The notes below the pieces were generated by a model that did not search any database, was not told where the DNA came from, and saw only the letters and a list, made by a program, of their open reading frames with translations. Made by a program: the position numbers and the translations under genes. Below, one piece after another: positions 6,507 through 13,347 of a stretch of DNA of 22,846 nucleotides (its first letter is position 1; each line of letters begins with the position of its first letter). Source of the DNA: an uncultured Collinsella sp. (GTDB taxonomy: Bacteria; Actinomycetota; Coriobacteriia; Coriobacteriales; Coriobacteriaceae); NCBI GenBank assembly GCA_900550785.1, contig URTL01000013.1, positions 1 through 22,846 on the forward strand, written 5' to 3'.

Positions 6507-7346
6507 ATGTATAAGATCCTGGAGAAGACGCAGTTCTCGGAGAAGGTGTTCAAGTTCCGCATCGAAGCGCCTGCAATCGCCAAGCATGCGCACGCTGGAC
6601 AGTTCCTCATGGTTCGCGCCAACGAGACGGGCGAGCGTGTCCCGTTTACCCTGGCCGGCTGGAACGGTGACGAGGGCTGGGTCGAGTTCATCTTCATGGT
6701 GATCGGCAAGACCACCGAGATGCTTTCCACCTACGAGGCCGGCGAGTCGCTGCGCGACGTCGTGGGCCCGCTGGGCGTTCCCACCGAGATGGCTGAGGGC
6801 CCCTGCGCCGTCATTGGTGGCGGCGTCGGCCTGGCAATTGCCTTCCCGGTCGCCAAGCACCTGGTCGAGACCGGTCACGAGGTGCATGCCATCATGGGCG
6901 CCCGCACCAAGGACCTCCTGCTCATGGAGGACCAGTTCCGCGAACTCCTCGACGAGGACCACATCCACATCACTACCGATGACGGTTCCTACGGCGAGCA
7001 GGGCGTTGTCACCGCTCCGCTGGAGCGTCTGCTGCAGGACAAGGCCGTGAGCCAGGTCTTCTGCGTCGGCCCCGTTCCGATGATGAAGTTCTCGACCCTC
7101 ACCGCCCAGAAGTACGACACCCCCATCACCGCGTCGCTCAACCCCATCATGGTTGACGGCACCGGTATGTGCGGCTGCTGCCGCGTCGAGGTGGGCGGCG
7201 TGACCAAGTTCGCTTGCGTCGACGGCCCCGACTTCGATGCCACCCTGGTCGACTGGGATGACCTTCGTGCCCGCCAGGCCGCTTACCGTTCCGAAGAGGG
7301 CGAGTCCCTCAAGGCCTATGAGGAAAAGAGCTGCGCATGCCACTAG
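6507..7346 (+). CDS. nfnA: Ferredoxin-NADP+ reductase / NfnA-type FAD-[2Fe-2S] subunit (sulfide dehydrogenase SudB-like)
   Basis: This is the smaller subunit of a cytoplasmic NADH-dependent ferredoxin:NADP+ oxidoreductase-type complex. It binds FAD and NAD(H) and carries one [2Fe-2S] cluster. The 279-residue protein has the FAD motif RVPFTL (44-49), a nucleotide-binding Gly-rich segment AVIGGGVGLA (101-110), the CVGPVPMM motif (186-193), and cluster ligands in VDGTGMCGCC (Asp217, Cys222, Cys224, Cys225) with FACVDGP (Cys237). The start has AGAGAGGGG four bases upstream. The next gene overlaps by 10 bases and encodes the partner subunit, so the two are translationally coupled. Similar subunits serve dihydroorotate dehydrogenase (PyrK), but the partner gene argues for the Nfn/Sud type. 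Confidence 0.88.
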   Translation: MYKILEKTQFSEKVFKFRIEAPAIAKHAHAGQFLMVRANETGERVPFTLAGWNGDEGWVEFIFMVIGKTTEMLSTYEAGESLRDVVGPLGVPTEMAEGPCAVIGGGVGLAIAFPVAKHLVETGHEVHAIMGARTKDLLLMEDQFRELLDEDHIHITTDDGSYGEQGVVTAPLERLLQDKAVSQVFCVGPVPMMKFSTLTAQKYDTPITASLNPIMVDGTGMCGCCRVEVGGVTKFACVDGPDFDATLVDWDDLRARQAAYRSEEGESLKAYEEKSCACH

Positions 7347-8746
7347 TTAACGGTCGTTTCGTTGCCGATATGAAGTCGCCCCGCACCCCCGATAACGAGG
7401 AGCCGGCTGCCGAGCGCGCCTGCGACTTCCGCCCCGTCGACAAGGGCTTCACCGAGGAGATGGCGCTGGCCGAGGCCGAGCGCTGCCTCAACTGCAAGAA
7501 GCCGTTCTGTGTTGAGGGCTGCCCTGTCAACATCAACATCCCCCGCTTTATCGAGCAGATCCGCGAGAAGGACTTCGGCGGCGCTCTCGATACCATCCGC
7601 GAGGACTCCATGCTTCCCGCCATCTGCGGCCGCGTCTGCCCGCAGGAGAACCAGTGCGAGGGCAAGTGCATCCGTGGCAAGAAGTCCGAGCCCGTGGCCA
7701 TCGGCCAGCTCGAGCGCTTCCTGGGTGATCGCCCCGAGCTCGCCTCCACGCCCAAGATGGCTCCCAAGAACGGCAAGAAGGTCGCCGTCGTCGGCTCCGG
7801 CCCGTCCGGCATCACCTGCGCCGGCGAGCTCGCCCGTAACGGCTTTGACGTTACCGTCTTTGAGGCCTTCTTCACCGGCGGTGGCGTGCTGGTCTACGGC
7901 ATCCCCGAGTTCCGTCTGCCCAAGGCGGTCGTCAAGCGCGAGATTGACGGCCTGGAGGACATGGGCGTCAAGTTTGAGTACAACTCCGTCGTGGGCAACA
8001 TGGCCACGGCCGAGGAGCTGTTCGAGCAGGGCTTCGACGCCATCTACGTGGCGACCGGCGCTGGCCTGCCCAAGTTCCTCAATGTCCCCGGCGAGAACCT
8101 GCCCAACGTCTTCTTCGCGAACGAGTACCTCACCCGCGTGAACCTGATGAAGGCCAACAAGTTCCCCGAGTACGACACCCCCACCAAGCACGGCAAGAAC
8201 GTCGTCGTCTTTGGTGGCGGCAACGTGGCTATGGACGCCGTCCGTACCGCCAAGCGTCTGGGCGCCGAGCACGCCATCATCGCCTACCGTCGTACCGAGG
8301 ACGAGATGCCCTGCCGTCGCGCTGAGCTGCACCATGCCAAGGCCGAGGGCGTCGAGGTTCTGCCGCTCGTCTCCCCGCTCGAGTTTGTCGCTGGCGAGGA
8401 CGGCTCCGTGTGCGCCGTCAAGGTCCAGAAGATGGAGCTCGGCGAGCCCGACGAGTCCGGCCGCCGTCGCCCGGTGCCCATCGAGGGCGCCATCGAGGAG
8501 ATCCCTTGCGACGTCGCGATCTCGGCCATCGGCACCAACGCCAACCCCTTCGCAAAGAAGATCGGCGGCAAGATGGAGCTCAACAAGTGGGGCTACATCG
8601 TCGCCGACGAGGAGACTGGCCAGACCACCGATCCCCGCATCTGGGCCGGCGGCGACATCGTCACCGGTGCCGCTACGGTCATTCTGGCGATGGGCGCCGG
8701 CAAGAAGGCCGCCGCTTCGATCACCAAAAGCCTGCTGGGCGAGTAA
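7337..8746 (+). CDS. nfnB: NfnB / GltD-type NADPH oxidoreductase with two [4Fe-4S] sites
   Basis: This is the larger subunit paired with the preceding gene, of the family often annotated as NADPH-dependent glutamate synthase small chain (gltA/gltD). The 469-residue protein begins with a ferredoxin-like alpha-helical domain. Its cysteines are CLNCKKPFCVEGC (50, 53, 58, 62) and CGRVCPQENQCEGKC (97, 101, 107, 111). An FAD Rossmann motif, VAVVGSGPSG (149-158), follows, then VLVYGIPEFRLPK, a second nucleotide-binding motif VVVFGGGNVAMD for NADP(H), and a C-terminal WAGGDIVTGAATVILAMGAG that closes the FAD site. No glutamate synthase large subunit is nearby, which favours the Nfn assignment. The NAD(P) preference cannot be read from sequence alone. 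Confidence 0.9.
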   Translation: MPLVNGRFVADMKSPRTPDNEEPAAERACDFRPVDKGFTEEMALAEAERCLNCKKPFCVEGCPVNINIPRFIEQIREKDFGGALDTIREDSMLPAICGRVCPQENQCEGKCIRGKKSEPVAIGQLERFLGDRPELASTPKMAPKNGKKVAVVGSGPSGITCAGELARNGFDVTVFEAFFTGGGVLVYGIPEFRLPKAVVKREIDGLEDMGVKFEYNSVVGNMATAEELFEQGFDAIYVATGAGLPKFLNVPGENLPNVFFANEYLTRVNLMKANKFPEYDTPTKHGKNVVVFGGGNVAMDAVRTAKRLGAEHAIIAYRRTEDEMPCRRAELHHAKAEGVEVLPLVSPLEFVAGEDGSVCAVKVQKMELGEPDESGRRRPVPIEGAIEEIPCDVAISAIGTNANPFAKKIGGKMELNKWGYIVADEETGQTTDPRIWAGGDIVTGAATVILAMGAGKKAAASITKSLLGE

Positions 8747-8774
8747 TCACCCTCAGCACTAGCCATCAAACGGC

Positions 8775-8812
8775 AAAGTCCCCGTCGAGCACACGCCCGG
8801 CGGGGACTTTTT
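8775..8812 (+). terminator. Rho-independent terminator after the nfn pair
   Basis: A perfect 10-bp stem, AAAGTCCCCG with CGGGGACTTT (8775-8784 with 8801-8810), is followed by T residues, 29 bases after the nfnB stop. Confidence 0.88.
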
Positions 8813-8836
8813 CTATGCCGATCGCCCGACCACCAC

Positions 8837-8872
8837 GATGGGGACAGGCACCTTTGTGATGGTTTTGGTCGG
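8837..8872. repeat. Partial GGGGACAG repeat
   Basis: ATGGGGACAGGCACCTTTGT begins here and ends against the stop codon of the kinase-like gene on the minus strand. The segment TTTTGGTCGGTT is shared with the reversed repeat A arm near 6284-6322. No partner arm is seen, so it is a single, unpaired repeat. Confidence 0.45.
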
Positions 8873-9496
8873 TTAGCCTTCGAGCTGCGCCACCTTGTAG
8901 CGGTAGGCAGCGGCGATAACGTCTTTACAACCCTCGCGGCCCAGCTTGGCGCGGTTGACGACGATGTCCTTGCCGCTCGTCATCTTCCACTTACCGGCAC
9001 TGTAGCGCTTATAGAACGCCTCGCGCGCCTTCTGCTGCTGTTTAACCAACTTGGCGCCCTTCTTTTTGTTGAGGCCGCGCTTTTTGCGCACGATCTCGAC
9101 GCGGTCCTCAAAGGGAGCGGTCACCAACACGGCAATGTGGTTGGGGTTGTTACGCAACAGGTAATCGGACAGACGACCTTCGATAATGCAGCTCTCGGTC
9201 TCGCCCAGATCCAAAATCACCTGGCTCATCTTTTGGAACAACTTATCCGAGTACGAACGCGCATCGTAGCGGTCGGGCAGAAACGCCATGTTCTCCACGG
9301 CCAGACGCTCATCATAGGCGGCCATCTTATCGAGCGACTCGCCCGCGCGCAGCGACGCACGTACCAGCAGCTCGTTATCGTACAGCGGAATCCCCAACTC
9401 GTCGGCAAGCATGCGGCCAATCTCGTGGCCCTCGGCGCCAAAGTCGCGCGCGATGGTAATGACCACAGGATTCTTCTTATTCTCCAGATCGCTCAT
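8873..9496 (-). CDS. Cytidylate kinase-like family protein
   Basis: The 207-residue protein matches the cytidylate-kinase-like family (PF13189 pattern). It starts VVITIARDFGAEGHEIGRML (residues 11-30), where the typical P-loop is replaced by the family's Gly-rich FGAEGHEIG, followed by ELGIPLYDNELL, CIIEGRLSDYLL (the 'GR..' segment) and a basic lid-like stretch RKKRGLNKKKGAK. The nucleotide substrate of this family is not established; a real Cmk is longer and has a standard GxxGxGKS loop. The ATG at 9496 is chosen because of AAAGGA seven bases upstream; a longer reading to 9541 runs into the palindrome at 9515-9541. It is convergent with the nfn pair. Confidence 0.75.
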   Translation of the reverse strand: MSDLENKKNPVVITIARDFGAEGHEIGRMLADELGIPLYDNELLVRASLRAGESLDKMAAYDERLAVENMAFLPDRYDARSYSDKLFQKMSQVILDLGETESCIIEGRLSDYLLRNNPNHIAVLVTAPFEDRVEIVRKKRGLNKKKGAKLVKQQQKAREAFYKRYSAGKWKMTSGKDIVVNRAKLGREGCKDVIAAAYRYKVAQLEG

Positions 9497-9514
9497 CGCG
9501 ATTCCTTTCTCTAT

Positions 9515-9541
9515 GTGACAAAGGGGCTGTCCCTTTGCCAC
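9515..9541. repeat. GGGACAG hairpin after the ABC transporter operon
   Basis: The 11-bp arms GTGACAAAGGG and CCCTTTGCCAC (one mismatch) enclose five bases. On the minus strand it reads GTGGCAAAGGGACAGCCCC, in the same GGGACAG style as the other intergenic palindromes. It begins 4 bases after the last permease stop. No T run follows, so it is not a classical terminator, but it may protect the mRNA 3' end. Confidence 0.65.
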
Positions 9542-9544
9542 ATT

Positions 9545-10183
9545 CTACGCTGCCACCATTCGCCTCTGATATGCGCGGACCAGCAGCGAGATACCAAAGT
9601 TGAGTACAAAGTACATCGCAAACACCAGGCCGTAGAGCATAAGCACCTGCGGCAGGTCGATCGCGTGGGCCATCACGACGTTTGCCGTGTACATGAGCTC
9701 GGCCACGTTAATGCCCGAAAGATACGAGCTGTCCTTGATGACGGTCGTGCACTGGCTAAACAGCGCCGGAATGATCGTCTTAAACGTCTGCGGCAGAATG
9801 ATGTAGCGCATGGTGGCAAAGAAGCCAAAGCCCTGGCTCTGCGCTGCCTCAAACTGGCCGCGCGGAATCGAGTTGAGGCCGCCGCGCACAATCTCGGCCA
9901 TAACAGCGCTGGTAAACAGCGTAAAGGCGATGGTCGAAATCACAATGTCCAAACCCTGCACCGTAAAGTAGATAAAAAGGATCCACAGCAGGTTCGGCGT
10001 GCAACGGAACAGCTCGATATAGGCACTCACCAAAATACGGAACGGGCGGGGCGCATAGCTTTTAACAAGCGCCAGCACCGTGCCAAAGATGAGCGAGAAA
10101 AAGATCGACAGCGCCGAGATCTCGATCGTCTTAACAAAGCCGCCCCAAATGTAGAGCAGGTTGGACGCGTTGAAGATTTCCAT
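9545..10183 (-). CDS. Amino-acid ABC transporter permease (HisM/GlnP type), second subunit
   Basis: This is an inner-membrane permease of a polar amino-acid importer. The 212-residue protein has about five hydrophobic segments, beginning with FVKTIEISALSIFFSLIFGT. The EAA loop that docks on the ATPase is EAAQSQGFGFFATMRYIILP. It is the last gene of a four-gene minus-strand operon (ATPase, binding protein, two permeases), with only three bases between the preceding permease stop and its ATG. Together with the gene at 10187 it would form a heterodimeric channel. The exact amino acid is not determinable; the Glu/Asp/Gln/His group is usual for this family. Confidence 0.92.
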   Translation of the reverse strand: MEIFNASNLLYIWGGFVKTIEISALSIFFSLIFGTVLALVKSYAPRPFRILVSAYIELFRCTPNLLWILFIYFTVQGLDIVISTIAFTLFTSAVMAEIVRGGLNSIPRGQFEAAQSQGFGFFATMRYIILPQTFKTIIPALFSQCTTVIKDSSYLSGINVAELMYTANVVMAHAIDLPQVLMLYGLVFAMYFVLNFGISLLVRAYQRRMVAA

Positions 10184-10186
10184 GCG

Positions 10187-10933
10187 CTAGGCCTCCTCTA
10201 CGTTGTCGAGCCCCAGCTCGGCCAGGCTCACGCCGCGCGGACGCTCCTTGGAGCGGCGCTCGAGCCACTGCACCAGCATGGCGAGCGGAAAGCAGATGAT
10301 GAAGTACATAAGGCAGCAGACGATGTATCCCTGCAGGTAACCGTACAGACTCACAAAGTTGTCGGAACGGTACATAAGGTCGCCGCCGGCCACAAGCGCC
10401 AGCACCGACGTGTTCTTGACCAGGTTGAGCGCCTGGTTACATAGCGGCGGCAGAATGATCTTGAACGTCTGGGGCAGCACGATGTACCAGTACGCCTGCG
10501 CACGGGTGAAGCCCTGGCTCTGGGCCGCCTCCATCTGACCGCGCGGAACCGCCTCGATACCAGTGCGGATGACCTCCGAAATGTAGGCCGCGTGATACAG
10601 GCCCACACCCAAGAAGCCCAGCACGAACGGCGCGATGCGCACCGGCTGGTCGGCACCGGTTATGGCCTGCAAAAACTGCGGACCGGCCATGTACATAAAG
10701 AGCACCTGCACGGGCAACGGGGTGTTCTGGTAAAACTCCACGTACACGCGGCTTATGGCGCGCAGCACGCGCGAGCGAGTGGTAGAGAACACGCCCAGCA
10801 GCGTACCCAGCACCAGCGACAGCAGCAGGCCGGCAACGACCACCTGCAGCGTCACGCCAAAGCCCTCCCAGAAGGGCCCCATGTTTTGAAATGTCGTCGA
10901 CCAACGGTCGGCGTCAAATAATCCTTCGAGCAT
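10187..10933 (-). CDS. Amino-acid ABC transporter permease (HisQ/GlnP type), first subunit
   Basis: This is the permease partner of the gene at 9545. The 248-residue protein has the PAXABC-type core: FGVTLQVVVAGLLLSLVLGT as first membrane segment, EFYQNTPLPVQVLFMYM, and an EAA loop EAAQSQGFTRAQAYWYIVLP. A charged C-terminal tail, LERRSKERPRGVSLAELG, follows the last helix. The start at 10933 has AAGGAAGGA before it; the longer reading to 10966 would overlap the binding-protein gene. It is 25 bases downstream of the binding-protein gene, and its stop is three bases before the next permease. Confidence 0.92.
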   Translation of the reverse strand: MLEGLFDADRWSTTFQNMGPFWEGFGVTLQVVVAGLLLSLVLGTLLGVFSTTRSRVLRAISRVYVEFYQNTPLPVQVLFMYMAGPQFLQAITGADQPVRIAPFVLGFLGVGLYHAAYISEVIRTGIEAVPRGQMEAAQSQGFTRAQAYWYIVLPQTFKIILPPLCNQALNLVKNTSVLALVAGGDLMYRSDNFVSLYGYLQGYIVCCLMYFIICFPLAMLVQWLERRSKERPRGVSLAELGLDNVEEA

Positions 10934-10958
10934 TTGATTCCTTCCTTGGACGATGCGC

Positions 10959-11834
10959 CTATACAAGGCCCCAGGTCTTGACCTCTTGGTCGAGCCAGCC
11001 GTCGGCCAGGCGATCGCATATCACCTGATCGACCACGGCCGAAAGATCGCAGCCCTTCTTGGTCGCCACGCCGTAGCCCTGCTCGCCAAACTTGACCTCG
11101 GGCTGCAACAGCTCAACGGTCTCGTTCATGTAACCGGCCAGCGTGGAGCGGTCCATGGCAAAGACGTCGATATTGCCGGCGTCGAGCGAACTCTTGATGA
11201 TGGGGTAGCCGCTAAAGGCCCTAAACTCTGGCTTGCAGCTAAAGCCGTTGTCCTTGATCATCTGCTCGATCAGGCCCTGCGTGGTGGCACCCTGGCTCAC
11301 ACCAATGACCTTGCCGTCCAGGTCCTCAATCGAGGTAAAGCCCGAACGCTTCTTGACCATGAGTCCCACGTAGTCGGTGCGGTACGGCGTCGAGAAATCC
11401 CAGCTCTTCTTGCGCTCGTCGGTGATGGTGTAGGTCGCCGCGACCACGTCAAGCTGGCCGTTATCGATCAGCGGGCCGCGCGTCTTGGGCGTTACATCGG
11501 TAAACTCGACAAGCTCCTGGGCGCGGGCCTCCTTGTAACTCACGCCAAAGACGGCAGCAGCGATCTGGTAGCACAAATCAACTTCCATGCCCTCAAAACG
11601 GCCCTTGGCGGTGTCGTAATAGCCATAGCCGGGAACGTCCTTCTTAACGCCGGCATTCAGATGGCCACGCGACTTGATGGCCGCAAGCTTGGACCCCTTG
11701 TCGGAGCCCTCGCTGCTGGTGGAGTTGCCGCAACCGGCAAGCGCGGTCCCCGTCAGCGCAAGCATGCCGGCGCCCGCCAGCTGCAAAAAGTGACGGCGCG
11801 ACACGGCCGCCCTCGTCATATCCGTCATGTCCAT
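10959..11834 (-). CDS. Amino-acid ABC transporter substrate-binding lipoprotein
   Basis: This is the extracellular solute-binding protein (family 3, SBP_bac_3) of the importer. The 291-residue precursor has a Tat-like signal, SRRHFLQLAGAG (residues 12-23), and a lipobox ALAGC, with Cys35 as the likely lipidated residue, followed by a Ser-rich linker. The mature part contains GRFEGMEVDLCYQIAAAVFG, VDVVAATYTIT-type and FSTPYRTDYVGLMVKK motifs of polar amino-acid binders. The combination of twin Arg and lipobox suggests folded export and membrane anchoring. ATG 11834 is chosen over GTG 11837 because AGGTG is better spaced; the ATPase stop is 8 bases upstream. Confidence 0.92.
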   Translation of the reverse strand: MDMTDMTRAAVSRRHFLQLAGAGMLALTGTALAGCGNSTSSEGSDKGSKLAAIKSRGHLNAGVKKDVPGYGYYDTAKGRFEGMEVDLCYQIAAAVFGVSYKEARAQELVEFTDVTPKTRGPLIDNGQLDVVAATYTITDERKKSWDFSTPYRTDYVGLMVKKRSGFTSIEDLDGKVIGVSQGATTQGLIEQMIKDNGFSCKPEFRAFSGYPIIKSSLDAGNIDVFAMDRSTLAGYMNETVELLQPEVKFGEQGYGVATKKGCDLSAVVDQVICDRLADGWLDQEVKTWGLV

Positions 11835-11842
11835 CACCGCAC

Positions 11843-12574
11843 CTAGTGCAGAATCTTGGACAGGAACTCGCGGCAGCGCGGGTTCTCGGGGTTATCGAAG
11901 AAGTGCTCGGGCGTGCCCTCCTCCAGGATGCGGCCGTCCTCCATAAAGATGACGCGGTCGGCCACCTGGCGCGCAAAGCCCATCTCGTGCGTCACGCAGA
12001 TCATGGTGATGTCCTCCTGCGCGAGCTCAATCATAACGTCCAAGACTTCCTGGACCATCTCGGGGTCGAGCGCCGAGGTCGGCTCGTCAAACAGGATGAT
12101 GGGCTGCTTGGTGCACAGGGCACGGGCGATGGCGATGCGCTGCTGCTGACCGCCCGAGAGATTCTGCGGATACTCGCCGGCCTTATGCGCCATGCCGACG
12201 CGCTTGAGCGCGGCAATGGCGATCTCGGTCGCCTCCTCCTTGCTCTTCTTTTGCAGCTTGATGGGCGCGAGCGTCAGGTTGCCCAGCACCGTCATGTTGG
12301 GATACAGGTTGAACTGCTGAAACACCATGGAGCTGTACTTGCGAGCCATCTCCAGGTGGTTCTTTTTGGTGAGCGGCGTACCGTCGATGATGACCTCGCC
12401 CGATGTGGGCTCCTCAAGATAATCGACACAGCGGATGAGCGTCGACTTACCCGAGCCGGAAGGCCCGATCATTACGAGCTTCTCGCCGCGCTTGACGGTG
12501 AGATTGATATCTTTGAGCACATGCAGGTCGCCAAAGTACTTGTTGAGATGCTTGATCTCGATCATGTCTGCCAT
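11843..12574 (-). CDS. Amino-acid ABC transporter ATP-binding protein (GlnQ/HisP type)
   Basis: This is the cytoplasmic ATPase that drives the importer. The 243-residue protein has all nucleotide-binding motifs: Walker [10 protein letters not shown] (37-45), Q-loop VFQQFNLYP (84-92), signature LSGGQQQR (139-146), Walker [14 protein letters not shown] (159-171) and switch His196. The early [16 protein letters not shown] and the C-terminal [12 protein letters not shown] are typical of polar amino-acid transporters. It is the first gene of the operon, the opposite of many clusters in which the binding protein comes first. AGGGA lies upstream of the ATG. Confidence 0.95.
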   Translation of the reverse strand: MADMIEIKHLNKYFGDLHVLKDINLTVKRGEKLVMIGPSGSGKSTLIRCVDYLEEPTSGEVIIDGTPLTKKNHLEMARKYSSMVFQQFNLYPNMTVLGNLTLAPIKLQKKSKEEATEIAIAALKRVGMAHKAGEYPQNLSGGQQQRIAIARALCTKQPIILFDEPTSALDPEMVQEVLDVMIELAQEDITMICVTHEMGFARQVADRVIFMEDGRILEEGTPEHFFDNPENPRCREFLSKILH

Positions 12575-12608
12575 GAATGTCCCTTCCCTGCGTTTACACG
12601 AGTTGAAC

Positions 12609-12667
12609 TATTGTACGGAAAGAACCGCGTTTCCGCAGCCCACACTACATTCCCGTAAAGAACCCGC
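12609..12667 (-). promoter_or_regulatory. Promoter region of the amino-acid ABC operon with two direct repeats
   Basis: On the minus strand, TACAAT (12614-12609) is a plausible -10, 35 bases before the ATPase ATG. Two similar 14-base boxes, CGGAAAGAACCGCG (12616-12629) and CGTAAAGAACCCGC (12654-12667) in plus-strand orientation, are 38 bases apart and cover the -35 area and the region above it. They could be binding sites of a repressor or activator. No known regulator motif is recognised. Confidence 0.3.
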
Positions 12668-12678
12668 AACCTTTAACC

Positions 12679-12749
12679 CACTCATTGGGGACAGACTTAA
12701 ATGAGTACCTGCTCATTGGGCACTCATTTAAGTCTGTCCCCAATGAGTG
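12679..12749. repeat. Perfect 28-bp inverted repeat with GGGGACAG (REPIN-like)
   Basis: The left arm, 12679-12706, begins CACTCATTGGGGACAGACTT. The right arm, 12722-12749, is its exact reverse complement. The 15-base loop, 12707-12721, repeats CTCATTGGG. It lies between the terminator of the YqeY gene and the promoter of the ABC operon. Confidence 0.85.
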
Positions 12750-12787
12750 CAATGACCAGCCAGGGAAGGCGCCCTTCATCGGCCAAC

Positions 12788-12821
12788 AAAAAAGGGGAGC
12801 GACCGCAATGGTCACGCCCCC
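12788..12821 (-). terminator. Terminator of the YqeY-like gene
   Basis: On the minus strand a G-rich stem (GGGGGCGTGACC with GGTCGCTCCCC, one bulge) with loop ATTGC is followed by six T residues (12793-12788). It lies 29 bases after the stop. Confidence 0.8.
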
Positions 12822-12849
12822 TCGACATCAACTATGTACCGCTAGGCCC

Positions 12850-13293
12850 CTATGCGAGTTTGGCTCCGACGATCTTTGCCGCGGCCGGCTTATCGAAGTT
12901 GCCACCGGTGGCCTTGCCGAGTGCGCCCATAACCTGGCCCATCTGCTTCTTGGACGTGGCGCCCAGCTCGGCGATGACCTGCTCGATCAGGGCCTCGAGC
13001 TCCTCGCCCGAAACCTGCGCGGGCAGCAGACTTTCCAGAATCTCGACCTGCTCGGTCAGGTTGTCGGTACGCTCCTGGTCGGTACCGGCCTTGATGGACA
13101 TCTCCAGCGTCTCGCTCGTCTGCTTAATCAGACGCTTGATCATGCTGTTGACGTCCTCCTCGGTCACATCGCGGCGCTCGTTAACCTCGATATTCTTCAC
13201 CTCGGCCTTAACCTGGCGAATGATGGACAGGCGAACCTTGTCCTTGGCCTTCATGGCCGCGATCATTTCCTTCTGCAGCTCTTCGTTGGTCAT
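12850..13293 (-). CDS. GatB/YqeY domain-containing protein
   Basis: The 147-residue, highly helical and charged protein matches the YqeY family, whose fold resembles the tail domain of the Glu-tRNA(Gln) amidotransferase subunit GatB. Its precise cellular role is unknown; a tRNA-linked function is presumed. Family features visible are LQKEMIAAMKAKDKVRLSIIRQVKAEVKN near the start and ATSKKQMGQVMGALGKATGGNFDKPAAAKIV at the end. The ATG at 13293 is preferred over the TTG at 13299 because AGAGGA is spaced seven bases from it. It lies 54 bases downstream of the parvulin gene, with a hairpin between them, and ends in a terminator. Confidence 0.9.
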   Translation of the reverse strand: MTNEELQKEMIAAMKAKDKVRLSIIRQVKAEVKNIEVNERRDVTEEDVNSMIKRLIKQTSETLEMSIKAGTDQERTDNLTEQVEILESLLPAQVSGEELEALIEQVIAELGATSKKQMGQVMGALGKATGGNFDKPAAAKIVGAKLA

Positions 13294-13316
13294 CTGCAAA
13301 TCCTCTCTAATAGCGT

Positions 13317-13342
13317 GGGCGGCACTCGCGCGAGCACCGCCC
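13317..13342 (-). other. Intergenic hairpin between parvulin and YqeY genes
   Basis: GGGCGGCACTCG pairs with CGAGCACCGCCC apart from two positions. There is no T run on either side, so read-through from the parvulin gene into the YqeY gene is likely. It may be a processing or mRNA-stability hairpin. Confidence 0.4.
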
Positions 13343-13347
13343 CATGA

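Noticed and set aside
12679..12749. CRISPR or terminator reading of the palindromic repeats
   Set aside because: There are no regularly spaced direct repeats with unique spacers, and most GGGACAG palindromes lack a T run. They fit REP/REPIN-type elements better.
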